Assembly (NCBI GenBank): GCA_964036045.1
Contig: OZ038384.1
Span: 44,827,704 to 44,891,703, forward strand
Direction of reading: 5' to 3'
DNA from: Eutreptiella sp. 'Long Island Sound 2002'
Taxonomy: Eukaryota > Euglenozoa > Euglenophyceae > Eutreptiales > Eutreptiaceae
DNA length: 64,000 nt
Both the position numbers and the translations under genes were made by a program. Below are positions 33,363 through 45,610 of the stretch, piece by piece. How positions within the stretch are numbered: position 1 is the stretch's first letter; each line of letters starts with the position of its first letter. A model generated the notes under the pieces. It did not search any database and was not told where the DNA came from. It saw only the letters and a program-made list of their open reading frames with translations.

Positions 33363-34321
33363 CAGTGATGGATCTAATTTGTGCGCCACTCAGGGGGTGG
33401 GGGTGGGGGGGGGGGGTAGTGAATTGTGACATGTCACAAAAAATACAATAGGTAGGCCATAGTGGGAAAACAGCTTTTCTGAAAATATTGTGACACCCAA
33501 AAGGCTCTGCGGTACTTCCTAAGGGCAGTGGTATTTCCTGAGGGCATGTGGGCAGGTTGCTGAATAGTTGTGTCTGTGCTTCTGACCTTGCTTCTGACCT
33601 TGCTGTTTTCTGTGACATTCATCCATCCATTGCATGCACAGCATAGAGATGAGACGCGGTGTCAACTGACACTGTGTTCTCTGTAGGCTCTGAAGACTGC
33701 CGATTTGTCTGCTGCATCCTTCCGACAGCCTTTGTCACAGTTCTGTCATGGGTCGAAAGAAAGTGGAATGTCAGTGTGATCAGGCAGCTCCCTGTCCTCT
33801 TTTGGAAGCATTTCCACAGATGCCTCCGGCGCAAGTGCCCTCACTGTCAGTGACGAGGAAAGTGGTACTGACAGTGGCAGTGACAGTGAATGAGAACCCT
33901 GCTGCACAGTGACAGTGAATAAGAACCCTGGGAACGCGTTCTGCCGGAAACTGCAGAGTATGTTGATAACCTGGGACAGGTTTCAGATTCAGGCAGCTCC
34001 CTGTCCTCTTTTGCCAGCGCAAGCGCCCTCGCTGTCAGTGACGAGGAAAGTGGTACTGACATTGACAGTGACAGTGAATGAGAACCCTGCTGCACAGTGA
34101 CAGTGAAAAAACCCTGGTGGACTACCCAGAAACAAAAAAAAACTGTTTGTTGTTGCCTGTGCCCTGCTGCACACACATGCCTCTCTGGAAGGGTTGTCCT
34201 GCTTGCCTCCTGGTACCCTGCGTGGCTCAATCTGTGACCGGTTTTTTTGTGACGCGTATTGTGACGCCTCGTCACAACAGGGGGGGGGGGACACCCTACC
34301 CCCCAATTACATCCGTCACTG
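33363..34321. mobile_element. Non-autonomous hAT-type element nested in LINE-B1
   Basis: Length 959 bp. The perfect 8-bp direct repeat CCGCGGAG occurs at 33355-33362 and 34322-34329. Ends are inverted: CAGTGATGGATCTAATTT on the left against CAGTGACGGATGTAATTG read inward from the right (15 of 18 match). An 8-bp duplication with CAG ends points to hAT. LINE-B2 lacks this insert at the matching site. No transposase is encoded. A 209-bp-spaced direct repeat (starting CAGGCAGCTCC at 33781 and 33990) lies inside. Confidence 0.88.
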
Positions 34322-34670
34322 CCGCGGAGGGTTGCCAGCGCCGGTAGGTCATGGAACCAGATGCCCGGCTTGACGTTGGGGGCTAGCACCTGCGGGGGCT
34401 CGGTCGCCACGCCGTGCACCGCTAGGAGGGCCAGGTCCCCATGGTGCTCACGGATGTGGGTCTTCAGGGCCGGGTAGAGCTTCGCCGGCACCGTACCCAC
34501 CGTGCTGAGCGAGTAGTATAGGGGCCCCTTATGCGCGTGCCTTGGGCACCTGTGTGCCACACACTCCGCGGGGTATTTGAATTTCTCCACCTCAGCCGGG
34601 GCGATGGCTATCCACTGCCACGGCGGTAGCACCGTGGTCACTGTCACCAGGGGGGCTGGCGATGCCTGGG

Positions 34671-35329
34671 AGGGAAACGAACGCGCGGTGCGCGCGGTGC
34701 TATGCGCGGTGCGCGCGCGGTGCGCACGGTTTGGTGCGCATTGTTTTATTAACCCACCATTTTTTCATTTAGTCCATGCGGGCTGTAAACACCACTCTCC
34801 CACGAGCATCAATAAAGCTTGTGGGAGGGCAGCGGGATCAAAGCACCCCGTGTCGAAACGAATGCTTCATAGGATTGGGCACCCTATGGGGCACCTCACG
34901 GGAATGAGCACCCCGTGAGGTTCAAAACGCGAAACATGTCGAAACGAATGCTTCATGGGATTGGTCACCCTATGGGCCACCTTGCGGGAATTGATACCCC
35001 GTGAGGTTCGATACGCGAAACGCGTCGAAACAAATGCTCCGCAGGCTTGGGCACCCATGCGGGGCACCCTCTTCGGTGGTGGGCCGTGCCGAGGAGGTCT
35101 CTTTGAGCTCAACGCCCCCCCCCCCCCGACAGGGGGTGTGGGCAGCTACAACCACCATTGCAATGGTGAGGAGGATGGAGTGGAGGCCGTTGTTGTATGT
35201 GAACCCTCGAAGCCACCGCGTCTCTGCCACACTGAAAATCAGCCAGAAGTGCGTAAAACAGCCACCCAAAAACGAGCGCGCGGTGCGCGCGCGGTGCTAT
35301 GCGCGGTGCACGCGGTGCGTTTGTTTCCC
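34671..35329. mobile_element. Second non-autonomous element nested in LINE-B1
   Basis: Length about 659 bp, absent from the matching place in LINE-B2. The flanks repeat CCTGGG (34665-34670 and 35330-35335). Ends are imperfect inverted repeats: GGGAAACGAACGC and GGGAAACAAACGC, followed by CGCGCGGTGC-rich subterminal repeats on both sides. Inside are three units of about 86-87 bp (starting GTCGAAAC at 34852, 34938 and 35025). The superfamily is unknown; a 6-bp duplication does not fit hAT. Confidence 0.7.
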
Positions 35330-38300
35330 CCTGGGCCCATTGCCAGTATGCTTCCGCTGGCTTGTGCGGACAGCCAGACGATGGTGGGTGCCGACACCCT
35401 GGCCCTTTGCAGTTGGCCCAAGGACACATGCTGGTGGTCATCCCATAGTTGGGCGTGCAGGGGCGCGTTGGACTGCACTTGGACACCTAGAAGGGCCACC
35501 GGGAGGCGATGCAGCATGGTATCGCTCGGCAGCGTATCCGGGGGCCGGCAGCATACCCGGAGCTCCGGCCCACAGTTTTCGGCCTCCATGGTTTCCTTCA
35601 TGGCAGTCGTTACCTTGATCGCACATCCCCTGTCGTACACGGTCTCCACCCGGGTGGTCTTGGCCACCCGGCCCCCGATGCCCGCCTCCGCAGGGTACGT
35701 GGGTACTGCGCGCACGATCCAGCCTTTTGGTGCAGCCTGCCACTGCGGTGGGGGTGCCCGTAGGAGGGGCGCCACGACGGCACTTTGGCGGGCAAGCCGC
35801 ACCCGGAGGCCGGGGATACCCTTGCGGTCAGGTGCCCTCTTTTTAAGGGTCCGTTCCCCTTTGACCTGGTGGTCTGCAGTGCATAGGTCCCCCCAGTGGT
35901 GGACCCCAAAGCCTGTACCGTCGTGTAGACGGTCGGGGGGACGACTTTTTGCGTGGCGTCGCCGTATTGGGTGGGGTACACCTCCACTTGGGGGGCGGGG
36001 GCCGCCCCTGCCCCCGCTCTTGGCCCGCCAGGGCCCCACACGAGTATGGGGATAGTCCCCGAGCACTGGCCTGGCATCCACATGGGCAAGGACACCTCAT
36101 CCACCAGCCGCTGCAGCGTACCGATGAGGTGAGGGCACCGCGGATGGTGGGTGTACCGTCCCCGGGTAAGCACGGCAAGGCAGCCCCTCTGAGCGCTTGG
36201 TGGGGCTGGAGGGTATTGGCCTTGGACTCTTGGAAGTCTTCCTTGGCCCAAGCACCCTGCCGGACCCACTCCCGGGCGACCGCGGCCTGCCACGAGTGCG
36301 AGGACCGGGTCAAGCCCTGGCATCCATGCTCCCAGGGCCCCGTGAGGGCGTCTGTGTGGGCATGGCGGGAGGTTCCTGTCATGTGCTTGTACCCCCTTGA
36401 CATCAGGGCATCGTTTGCCACGTGCACCTGGGCTGTGGGGCGGTAGACACTGCCTAGGGGGAGCAGATTGCTCGGGAGCTTCGCCATGAGCACCATCATG
36501 GCCGCATCTGGGGAGAGCCGCTGGGGGCGTGGATGTTTCCACACCGCCGCCCGCACCACTGGCAGGTTACGGGGGGCCGTGGGTGTGCCTAGGAGGTAGA
36601 TGTCGGTCCCCATATAGCGGAGGACCCGGGAGGGCTAGATCTCGGGTGCCCCGGCCAACGCCTCCTCTCGTTCCTCCGGGCTATCCGTTACCCCCGCGCG
36701 GCTCACGTGCTAGGCTACGGCTGTCGGAGTGGGTGAGGTTGGTGGTTCGGGGTGGAGGTTGACCCGTGCTGGATCTTGCGGTCCGCGACATCCAGCCGCA
36801 GGATACCCTGGTAGTACGTCCGCTGATCCAGTAAGACACCCTAGATAGGGCAGGTATTGCCCCGCTCCAGAAGGACTATTGTGTTGTCCACCCACATGAG
36901 CCCCGGGAAGCGAAAAGGCTGTACCATGGAAGCGCGGTATGCGATGTCCATGAAGCACAGAAACGGGAGAGCCGCCGTCGCGCCCGCATGGACCCCTTGG
37001 AAGGTACCTTGGGGGGTTCCTTGGAGCTGCGCCAGGGTACTCGACTGCTAGGGGCCCAGGGGCAGGGCATACGAGAAGCCCTTTGTGAGGGTAGCCAGGT
37101 GGCTAGCCTTCCCCAGGCACACGCGGGCTCCCACGATGGGTTGGGCCTCTTGGGGGATCACGTCGAAAAACTTCGCGAGGTCTATGATCCGGATGTCCAC
37201 CACCCGGCGCTGGAGTCTGGCAAGGTCCAACTTCATGTGCACCGTGCGGACCACTTCCTGGAGGGACATTCCCCGCATACCTCCTACGAAGCAAGGGCCC
37301 CCCAGGGCCCGCTCGTATATGGTTGTCGCCAGGGCATAGAAAGCCGTTGGCTTCAGCTTGGAGATGTGGGAGGAGATGGTGATGCCCCCGAGGTTTGCCT
37401 CCAGGACAAGTTGGTCGGGTTTCTTGAGGAGGAGGGTGACCCGACCACGCCTGCCCACCGTGCGGCATACTTGGGGGCTGCCCATGACCGCGCATAGGGT
37501 TTCCTGGTCCGCCTCCGTCAGGTGACGGTACCAGGAGATGTCGATGCGGACGTCCACCTCTAGCACGTGGAGGTCCGGGCCCCGGGCCTTGCCGGATTGT
37601 ACCTCCCAGAGGTGGCGAGGGTGGACATAGTATATAGTTTGTCTTGGCCGGCGGGGCATGCTGCGGTAGCAGCTCGAGATATTGTTTGAAGTGGGCCCAC
37701 CGTACGGGGTCGTCCCGGATATGGTAACTTTGGCCCTGGAGCCGCATTCGGCTGGCATACAGGGCTGACAAGGCTTCCTTGGGGTTCAGGAGCGCCTTAC
37801 TGTCCAAGGGGATTTCCGCGATATCTCGCAGCGGGCCGTGGCTGCGGCCCTGGACCTCTTGCCAATGCTCCGGAGTGCGCTGGAGGTTTCGGGTCTCCTG
37901 GGATTTCCGGAGGGCCCAGCGCTTGATATCCCGGAGGCTTTGATGGCGTTGAGGCCCCCCCAGCACTATGAGACTCCTTTTGAGGGCGTGCCCCACCGCC
38001 ATGGAGTTGCCCAGCATGCTCTAGGTGGCCGCGGTGAAATTCCCCACAGAGGGGAGCATACTGCGCGCCGGGAACGGCGGTTCGGGGGACTTTGAGGGGG
38101 AGGCCCTCTTTTTCATGCGCGTTCGGAGGTGGTAGTGTCGGACGTGGAGGGCTCGGACCTGGCCTGCGGCGTGGGCCCAATCATAGATGGCACGTTGCAG
38201 GCCTTTCAGCCACCGGGTCGGGGCGAGCTAGGGGTCGATGTCCCTCCTGCGGAGCACCGAGCTCTATAAGTCGGCCACATCCGCTGGGGATAGGGCTATT

Positions 38301-38691
38301 GGGCCCAAGTGGTACTCGGGCGTGCGAGACGCCGTATTGGGGCTGGGCTTATCCAGCGCGGCCACCGGGTGGGTGCCGGTGAAGAGGAGGGGGGTATGGT
38401 GGCCTAACAGGAGGGTGCTTCCCCAATAATGGTAGGAAGCCACCGTAATCGTCGCTTTGTGGTCGCAGGCGACCGTGCGGATGCGGAGGCGCACAGCCCC
38501 CCTGGACTACACCTCAAGTGGGACCAGGTGCAGGTCTACCAGGTCCCTGGGGTTGAAGGCTCGCAAGAATGTGCGATAGCGTGTATCATCTAGGCGTGGG
38601 GTCCCTCTGTCCTCTGGTTGAGCCAGCGAGTTGGTGTCGGTCACCACCGGAACGGACGTCGGGTCCACCATGCGGGTCACCTCGCGCCAGC

Positions 38692-39108
38692 AAAATTGAA
38701 GGCACGCCGGAGGACGTGCATGCCGTTGGGTATGTGTGGCTGAATGTTCGCGGCAGATACCTGCGGCAACGCCTGTTGGCGCAGACCCTGCACATGGCAG
38801 CACGCCGCCCTACGATCCTCATCCTCGCCAAAGCCCAATCCAGGGCGGGACCGGAGGATCCCCCCTTCTTGGACTACACCCGACACATCGTGCTCCCCGC
38901 TGATGGAAAGACGGGGGCTGGCCTTGATGTGTATGTCCGCTGTGGGACTACCACCCAGGCAACCCTGCTATGGGGCAGGGACGACGCTAGTGCCCTCCTA
39001 ATGGAGGTGCCCACCCCATGGGGGAAACACCACTTGTTGGCGGTCCATGCCCACCAAATGAACATTGGCTGTGAGCCATACATGAGGTGGTGGGCGGGAG
39101 TGGCCATG
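38692..39108 (+). other. Inverted segment of LINE-B1 ORF2 (endonuclease N-terminus)
   Basis: On the + strand this stretch encodes IEGTPEDVHAVGYVWLNVRG and onward to EPYMRWWAGV, which in LINE-B2 is read from the minus strand in line with the rest of ORF2. The flanking minus-strand parts (WREVTRMVDPTSV on one side, ORF1 end on the other) keep the normal orientation. An inversion of about 0.4 kb is the simplest reading. Confidence 0.82.
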
Positions 39109-39189
39109 GTCCTCCGGTGCCAGGTCCAGCTCCGGGCCATCAGGAGCAGGCTCTTTCGGGGGGCCCACACTCGGCTTCGAGGTTCGGGT

Positions 39190-42100
39190 AGACTCTTAGG
39201 CCGCGCGTAGGTCTCGCCCTATGCGGCTGAATACCGAGGTAAGGAAAGGGGTCCCCGCCGGTCGGTCACCGGTGAGCCTGGGAACTATCCAGTCCCGCAA
39301 GGTCTGAGCCCGCGCTCCCAAAACCTTCAAACTTGTAGGTCGGGCCGGTTGGAGGACCCTCACACAGCTTTTCCAGCCAACACTCTAGCCCTTACACTCG
39401 ATGTCCCGGAGCATTCGGGCCCCGGGGGCCGAGCAGACCAGGACCAGTCCTACTCGGGCCTTATGGTAGGTGGCCTTGGCCACCATGGGCGTGGTGATGA
39501 CCAAGGGTGATCCCCCGGGCGGGGTGAAGGTTGCCCTGTAGTCCCCGAGGGCCAGCCGGGCCGCATCCACCAGTGAGTACCGGTCCCCCCACTTGATGCC
39601 GACCTGCACCGGGGGGGGGGGGGGGTGCCATGCGGAACATGCACCCGGCACTAGCATACCAACACCAAAGCCCGGCTATCCGGGGGCACCGCTCGGGGCG
39701 GGGGTGGGGCAGACCAGGCATACACATATGCCATGGCTTGGAGCCACCAACCGGGGCGGGTGCCCCCGTCCGGGGTTGGCAGCCTAACTTCCACCTTCCC
39801 CTCGATCACGTAGTAAACCGTGATCCCGAGTCCCGGCGAGTGAGGGGCCGGGATTGCATCTCCCTCCCAGCTGGGGAGGGAGAAAGAGGGGACCCCCAAG
39901 CTGAAGTCGACAAGCTGAAGCAGCTCGCGCGTTCTTTTGGCATATTGTGCCAAGAGGGGGGAGAGGCTATTACTCTTAGGGGAGTGGAAGCCGGGGAGGG
40001 GTGTGGCCACTTGGCCCACCGCACGCATGCGGCACCCCACCGCCGACAGACCCTTGCCATCCAAGAACACATGGACGTCCATGGCCTTGCAAGGGTTCAC
40101 CTCCTGCAGGGCATTGTCGGCGATGAGTGCCGCAAGGCAGGATTCGTGCTGGCCCCCAATGCCACGAGGGCCCGCGGTGGGCGGTTCGGGCTCGCCATCC
40201 AATGTGTCCACTGGTTGCAAGACATCAGGCAGGCTTAAGCCTTCAATGTCGTCCTCCATCAAGTTGGCCAGTTGAGTGGCCGTGCCTTGGGAGGCATCCA
40301 CGTCAATGCTGGGGGGCTGAGGGGCCACGTCAGTGTGTGGGGTCCCCCCCGCCAAGACATCCGGGATGGCTCGGGGCCGATCCTCCCGAGGGGGCTCCGG
40401 CGTAGCACCAATGTTGGGGGCGGGCCTCAAGACATTTTTTTGGGGGATAGGCCATGGAGGGCACCGGCCACAAGGGTGGGGTTTTCAGAAGCGGCAAATG
40501 TTGCACCATGCCAGGGCCGGCTCCTCCGCAGGCCTTTCCGGTGCCGGGCGGCGCATTCTGGGGTAAGCGGGGCCGGGGGCCGGCCATCTGTTGGCCGGGG
40601 ATCGGCCACGGCGGTTGGCTCAGCACTCGCAAGCGCTGGCCGCTGGCCCGCGTCAGGGGCGCCCACTTCCATAAGGTCTTGGGACAGCTCCGTGCCCGCC
40701 AGCGGCGGGCACCTAGGGGGCGCGGACCCTGGACCAGCCGTTGTTTCCTTCACACGTTTCGGCTGGACGGGGGTGGGCCCTTGGAGGGGGTTCTGGGCCC
40801 GCCTCTCACAAAGGGCAGGCGCCGGCGCAGCCGGCTGCCCGGCCACTTGTCATCGCCGCCTTAGGCTGGGGGGCGTCGTTCGAGTTCTCCGACCGCTTGT
40901 TATGGAGCTCGGGCGCAGCATCACGGCTTGCTGTCTACGGACCACTTGGGCCTCGGGACGAGGGCATGGCCTGCACGTCAGGGCGTACCGCGGGGGATGG
41001 GTCCGCAAGCAGGGGCCACACGGTAGTGTCAGCAGTGTCGGCTACTAGCTGCTTGGTTGGCTGCCCCACCTGCGTAGGCCTCTTCTGCGGCGGTTGACGA
41101 ACGATGTCAGCTATAAGGTGCCGGACGTCTGCCTCCGTGAGTGGGGGCCGGTCTGCGCGAGGGGGGGCTGTGTGGGTCGGCGGTGCCTCCCTCTGTCCCC
41201 CTGTTGGGGTGTTGTTTCGCGTATACACCATGAGGCCAAGCGTTACATCGCAGTGATTGCAGTGGACCGCCGCCGGCAGCTGCCCCGGTTGGGGTGCGAC
41301 CGTTCATAGGCCAGCACTGACTGCCGCGCAAGCAGCCACCGTTTGAGCGTGGGAGCGGAAGGTGAGATACCCATGCATCTCATCCCCCGAGAAGGCCTCT
41401 GCCACTCCTACCGCTCCATTCATCGACATGAAACGGTCGGCCAAGTGGCGACGTGTCCACCCCGCTGGGAGGCGCTGCATATGTACTATGGTGGGTGCAT
41501 CCGTGTTGCGGTGTTGCTCCGGGGCCAGAGGTGCCCTCCCAAGGGGGGCATTCGCCGCATGCCGGACGCCGGGGGCCGTTGGGGTCGCCCCTCTCCGCAT
41601 CTTTTGGGGCGTTCGTGGGTTCCCACCCTTGTGAGACTAAGCCGCCTGTTGGCAGCGGGCCATAAGGCCTGGCGTCGTCTGCGTTCCCGTAGGGGCCTAC
41701 ACTGGGGGTCCTGGAGACTGTCGGGCCTCCGTCTGCCAGATCCTCCGGCGTCCGTGCTGGTTTTTGCGCGGGGGCTCCTCGTGTTCAGTATGAGGAGGGC
41801 GGGCGTGGGGGGCTGGCTTAGGCTCCGAGTCCCGTCGGCGCCGGGCGTCTAGCGCATCATAGTGTAGACGCCGCGCCGTCTCCGGGCTGGGGGATTGGCG
41901 CCCACGTCTGTCGGTGTCGTCCCGCTGCCCGTGGGGCCCTCATTTAGGGCCCTACTAGGCGGGCCACGGTTATGGCGGTCGCCGTGTCGGGCGTCGGCAC
42001 GGTCGTTACCATGATAGTCATAGGCTGGGCCACTGGAGGCGCGCCTCTCCGATCGTGGCTCGTCATATCGGTCCGGGGTACGGTAGGACCGCATGGCCAT

Positions 42101-42687
42101 CGCTGCCGGGACTATCATCAGCCTAGCTCCGGTGGCGCTCTCTGTCCCACCCTGGGGGGGGGGGGGGGTTCGTCTGTGACCGGGCTCCGGGGGTAGCCTC
42201 GGCGACTCGGAAGACGCCATAGGGCGGCCACGTTCCCGGGGCTCGGCCGCGTGCGGCGGCGCCGCCTGGGTGGCCGCAGCCGTCCCTTCGACCGTTTCCG
42301 TGACGGGGTCGTGTCGAACGGCCTGGTGCGCCAGCTGCGTGGCTACTTGGGGGGGTATAGGGTTCTCAGAGCGGCAGTTCAAGCCCGCCACATGGCCCCG
42401 CAGATAAGCCAGCTCCAAGTCCCTCTTATCAGGGGCGGCACTACTGGCAACGGCGAGGGCGGTGGAGGGCGCCGGGGCAGCCCATAACACGGCTCTGTCG
42501 AACAGTACGCCGGCTAGGCCGGCTGTGAGTGGACCTCGAGCAGCGGCCGGTGAGGCGTGCAGGGTTTATGGGTAAAATGGGCCGTCTTCCCAAAGTAGCC
42601 AGGGGACTCCGCAGGGTGTGGCACCAGAGCGCCTCCCGGGATTGGAGGGCGCTACGCATAAGGGGCAGTGGGCAGAGTAGGAAACAT
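39190..42687 (-). pseudogene. LINE-B1 ORF1, inactive
   Basis: Starts at an ATG at 42687 aligned with the B2 start (MFPTLPTAPYA). Recognisable parts: RDLELAYLRGHVAGL-like segment, RRM (IVHMQRLPAGW ... HGYLTFRSH), zinc motif (WCNICRF ... CGRC) and the conserved C-terminal domain. Stops include TAG at 42654, TGA near 41306 and in the zinc motif, and TAA at 39198; frameshifts occur near homopolymers (for example 39611). Unlike B2, it has no stop at the position of B2's TAG 54695. Confidence 0.8.
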
Positions 42688-42904
42688 GTTGTGTTACTGG
42701 GCTTCACAACGAGAGCGGGGAAAGGTTGTGGGCCGCTTATGCATGGGCACTGCGCTCCTTGATAACCGGATTGCCCAGTGCTAGGGCGTTGGCTCCTTTC
42801 CGAGCACTCGCAAGGGTGGCCTTCGGCGGCTGACCTTAAGGGTCCGCGCGACGGTACACTTATTGCGCTAGGGCCCTTCGAACGGCACGGCACCAGCTGA
42901 CGGA

Positions 42905-45610
42905 GTGCCTACTGGGGGGGGGGGGATTCGGGGCTTCCCAATGGCACCGGGCTCCCTATGGGGGGGGGGGGTCCCACCGGCTGGGTAGACAGTGGTTGCT
43001 GCCTCAAGAACGTCTGTAGGGGATGGCACTCCCCATTGGCGCGGCCCCACCGGCTGAGTTGACGGGGCGTCTAGCCCAGGCCGTGGTCGCTGCGTGGAGA
43101 GCGCCTGCGGGGACGGCAGCCCCCAGTGGCGCGGCCCCACTAGCTAGGGGGACAGTGTGTCCCGCCGAGGCGGTGGTCGCTGCCTAGAGGGGACGGTAAC
43201 CCTCATCATCGGTGCGGTCACACCGGCCGCGGGGGGCAAGGCGCCCCACCCGGGCGGTGGTTGCTGCTTAACGAGTGTCCGCGGGGGATGGCAGCCCCTT
43301 CTGGTACGACCCCACCGGCAACTCTTGCAATACACTGGCTCACTGCCTAGGGGCAGTGGTCACTGCAACTCCTGCAATGCGCTGCCACACCGTCTGAGGG
43401 TAATGGGCAGTGGAAATCCTGCAATGCGCGGGCCCAACAGCTGGGGGGACGGGGAGTCTTGCCCAGGAGGCAGTCGCTGCCTAAAAACGGGACGCCCGCA
43501 ATGCAGTGCCACATAGCCTAGGGGCGGTCGGCAATGCAACTCCTGCAAACTGCCACAACGCTTGCGGGCAGTGGGCAGTGGAAATCGTGCAACGCATTAG
43601 CACATTGCCGGGGGCCAGTGGGCGGTGCAACTCCTGCAATGCACTGCCACACTGCCTGCGGGCAGTGGGCAGTCCAAATCGTGTAACACATTGCCACACT
43701 GCCGGGGGGCAGTGGGCAGTGCAAAGCCTGCAATGCACTACCACACCGCTTGGGGGCCGTGGGTAGTGGAGAGCCTACAATGCGCGGGCCCACCAGCGGG
43801 GGGGACGGGGAGTCCTACCCAGGAGGCGGTCGCCGCCTAAAAACGGAACTCCTGCAGCACACTGCCGCACGGCCTGGGGGCGGTGGGCAGTGCAACTCTT
43901 GCAATGCACTGCCACACTGCCAGCGGGCAATGGGCAGTGGAACTTCTGCCATGCACTGCCACACTGCCCGGGGGAAGTGGGCAATGCAACTCCTGCAATG
44001 CACAGCCACACCGCCTGGGGGCATTGGGCAGTGGAACTCCCGCAATGTGCGGGCCCACCTGCTTCGGGGACGGGGAGTCTTGCCCAAGAGGCGGTCACCG
44101 CCTACAGAGCGCTAGCGGGGGATGGTATCCCCCATCGGCATGGACCCACAGGCGGGGGGACTGGGACACCTGCCCAAGATGTGGTCTCCAACTAAAGAGC
44201 ACCTCCAGGGGACGGCATCTTCCATTGGCGCAGAACCACTAGCTGTGGGGACGGGGAGTCCTGCTCAGGGGGCGGTCCCTGCCTGAAGAGCAGCGCTTGC
44301 ATGGGACGGCAGACCCCATCAGCGCGGACCCAGTAGCGGGGGGGGGGGGGGGCGGGGAGTCTTGCCCAGGCGGCGGTCACTGCCTATGGAGCGCCTGCGG
44401 GGGATGGCAGCCCCCATCGGCGCGCACCCACCAGCGGGGGAGACGCGGAGTCTTGCCCAGGCGGTCACTGCCTATGGACCGCCTGCGGGGGATGGCAGCC
44501 CCCATCGGCACGGGCCCACCGGCTGGGGGGACGGGGAGTCCTGCCCAGGAGGCGGCCGATGCCTATGGAGCGCATGCGGGTGATGGCAACCCCCATTGGC
44601 GCAGGCCCACCAACCGGGGGGACGGGGAGTCTTGCCTAGGCGGCGGTGACTGCATATGGAGTTCCTACGGGCGACAGTAGCCCCCATTGGCGCGGGCCCA
44701 CTAGTTGGGGGGACGGGGAGTCTTGCCCACGCGGCGGTCACTGCATATGGAGTGCTTGCGGGCGACAACAGCCCCCATTGGCGCTGGTCCACCAGCGGGG
44801 GGGACGGGGAGTCTTGCCCAGGTGGCGGTCACTGCCTATGGACCACCTGCGGGGGATGGCAGCCCCCATCGGTGCGGGCCCAGCGGCTGGGGGGATGGGG
44901 AGTCGTGCCCAGGAGGCGGTCGATGCTTGTGGAGCGCCTGCCGGTGATGGCAGCCCTCATTGACGCGGGCCCACTAGCTAGGGGAATGGGGCGTCCAGCT
45001 TAGGAGGCGGTCACTGCATATGGAGTGCTTGCGGGCAACAGTAGCCCCCATTGGCGCTGGCCCACCGGCTTGGGGGAACGGGGAGTCTTGCCCAAGCGGC
45101 GGTCACTGCATATGGAGTGCTTGCGGGCGACAGCAGCCCCCATTGGCGCGGGCCCAGCAGATGGGGGCACGGGGAGTCCCGCCCAGGCGGCGGTCGCTGC
45201 CTATGGGGCGCCTGCGGGGGACGGCAGCCCCCATCGGCGCGCGCCCACCAGCTGGGGGGACGGGGAGTTCCGCCTAGGGGGCGGTCGCTGCCTATGGAGC
45301 GCCTGCGGGTGACGGCAGCCCCCATTGGCGCTGGCCCACCAGCTGGAGGGACGGAGAATCTTGCCCAAGCCGCGGTCGCTGCCTATGGAGCGCCTGCGGG
45401 GGACGGCAGCCCCCATCGGCGCGCACCCACCAGCTGGGGGAACGGGGAGTTCCGCCTAGGGGGCGGTCGCTGCCTTTGCAGCCCCTGCAGGGGTTGGCAG
45501 CCCCCATCGGCGCGGGCCCACTGGCTGGGGGGACGGGGAGTCCTGCCCAGGCTGTGGTAGCTGTTTGAAGCAGCCCCCATCGGCTTGGGCCCACGGCTGG
45601 GGGGCAGAGA
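42905..45610 (-). repeat. LINE-B1 5' array: 91-94 bp units with an embedded 47-bp block
   Basis: From 42905 to about 43325 and from about 44060 to 45610 the units are about 88-94 bp and carry GGGGACGGGGAGTC(C/T)TGCC. Between them (about 43325-44060) lie 47-bp units around GGCAGTGGGCAGTGCAACTC. Hybrid units occur near 43440-43520. Confidence 0.9.

Larger units (their letters stand above)
32228..39115 (-). pseudogene. LINE-B1 ORF2 (endonuclease-RT-RNase H), inactive
   Basis: Homologous to B2 ORF2 in many blocks, including the RT, RNase H (VDAGSTPAGMAMAG, SQEGEAM) and C-terminal region. It is inactive by several criteria: TAG codons at 33188, 36637, 36712, 36843, 37050, 38023, 38230 and 38266; a TGA in the RNase H part; a frameshift in the zinc knuckle; two insertions; and RT motif C changed from VDD to VDN (near 36890). 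The endonuclease N-terminus is inverted and its catalytic E is K (ILAKAQ). Confidence 0.85.
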
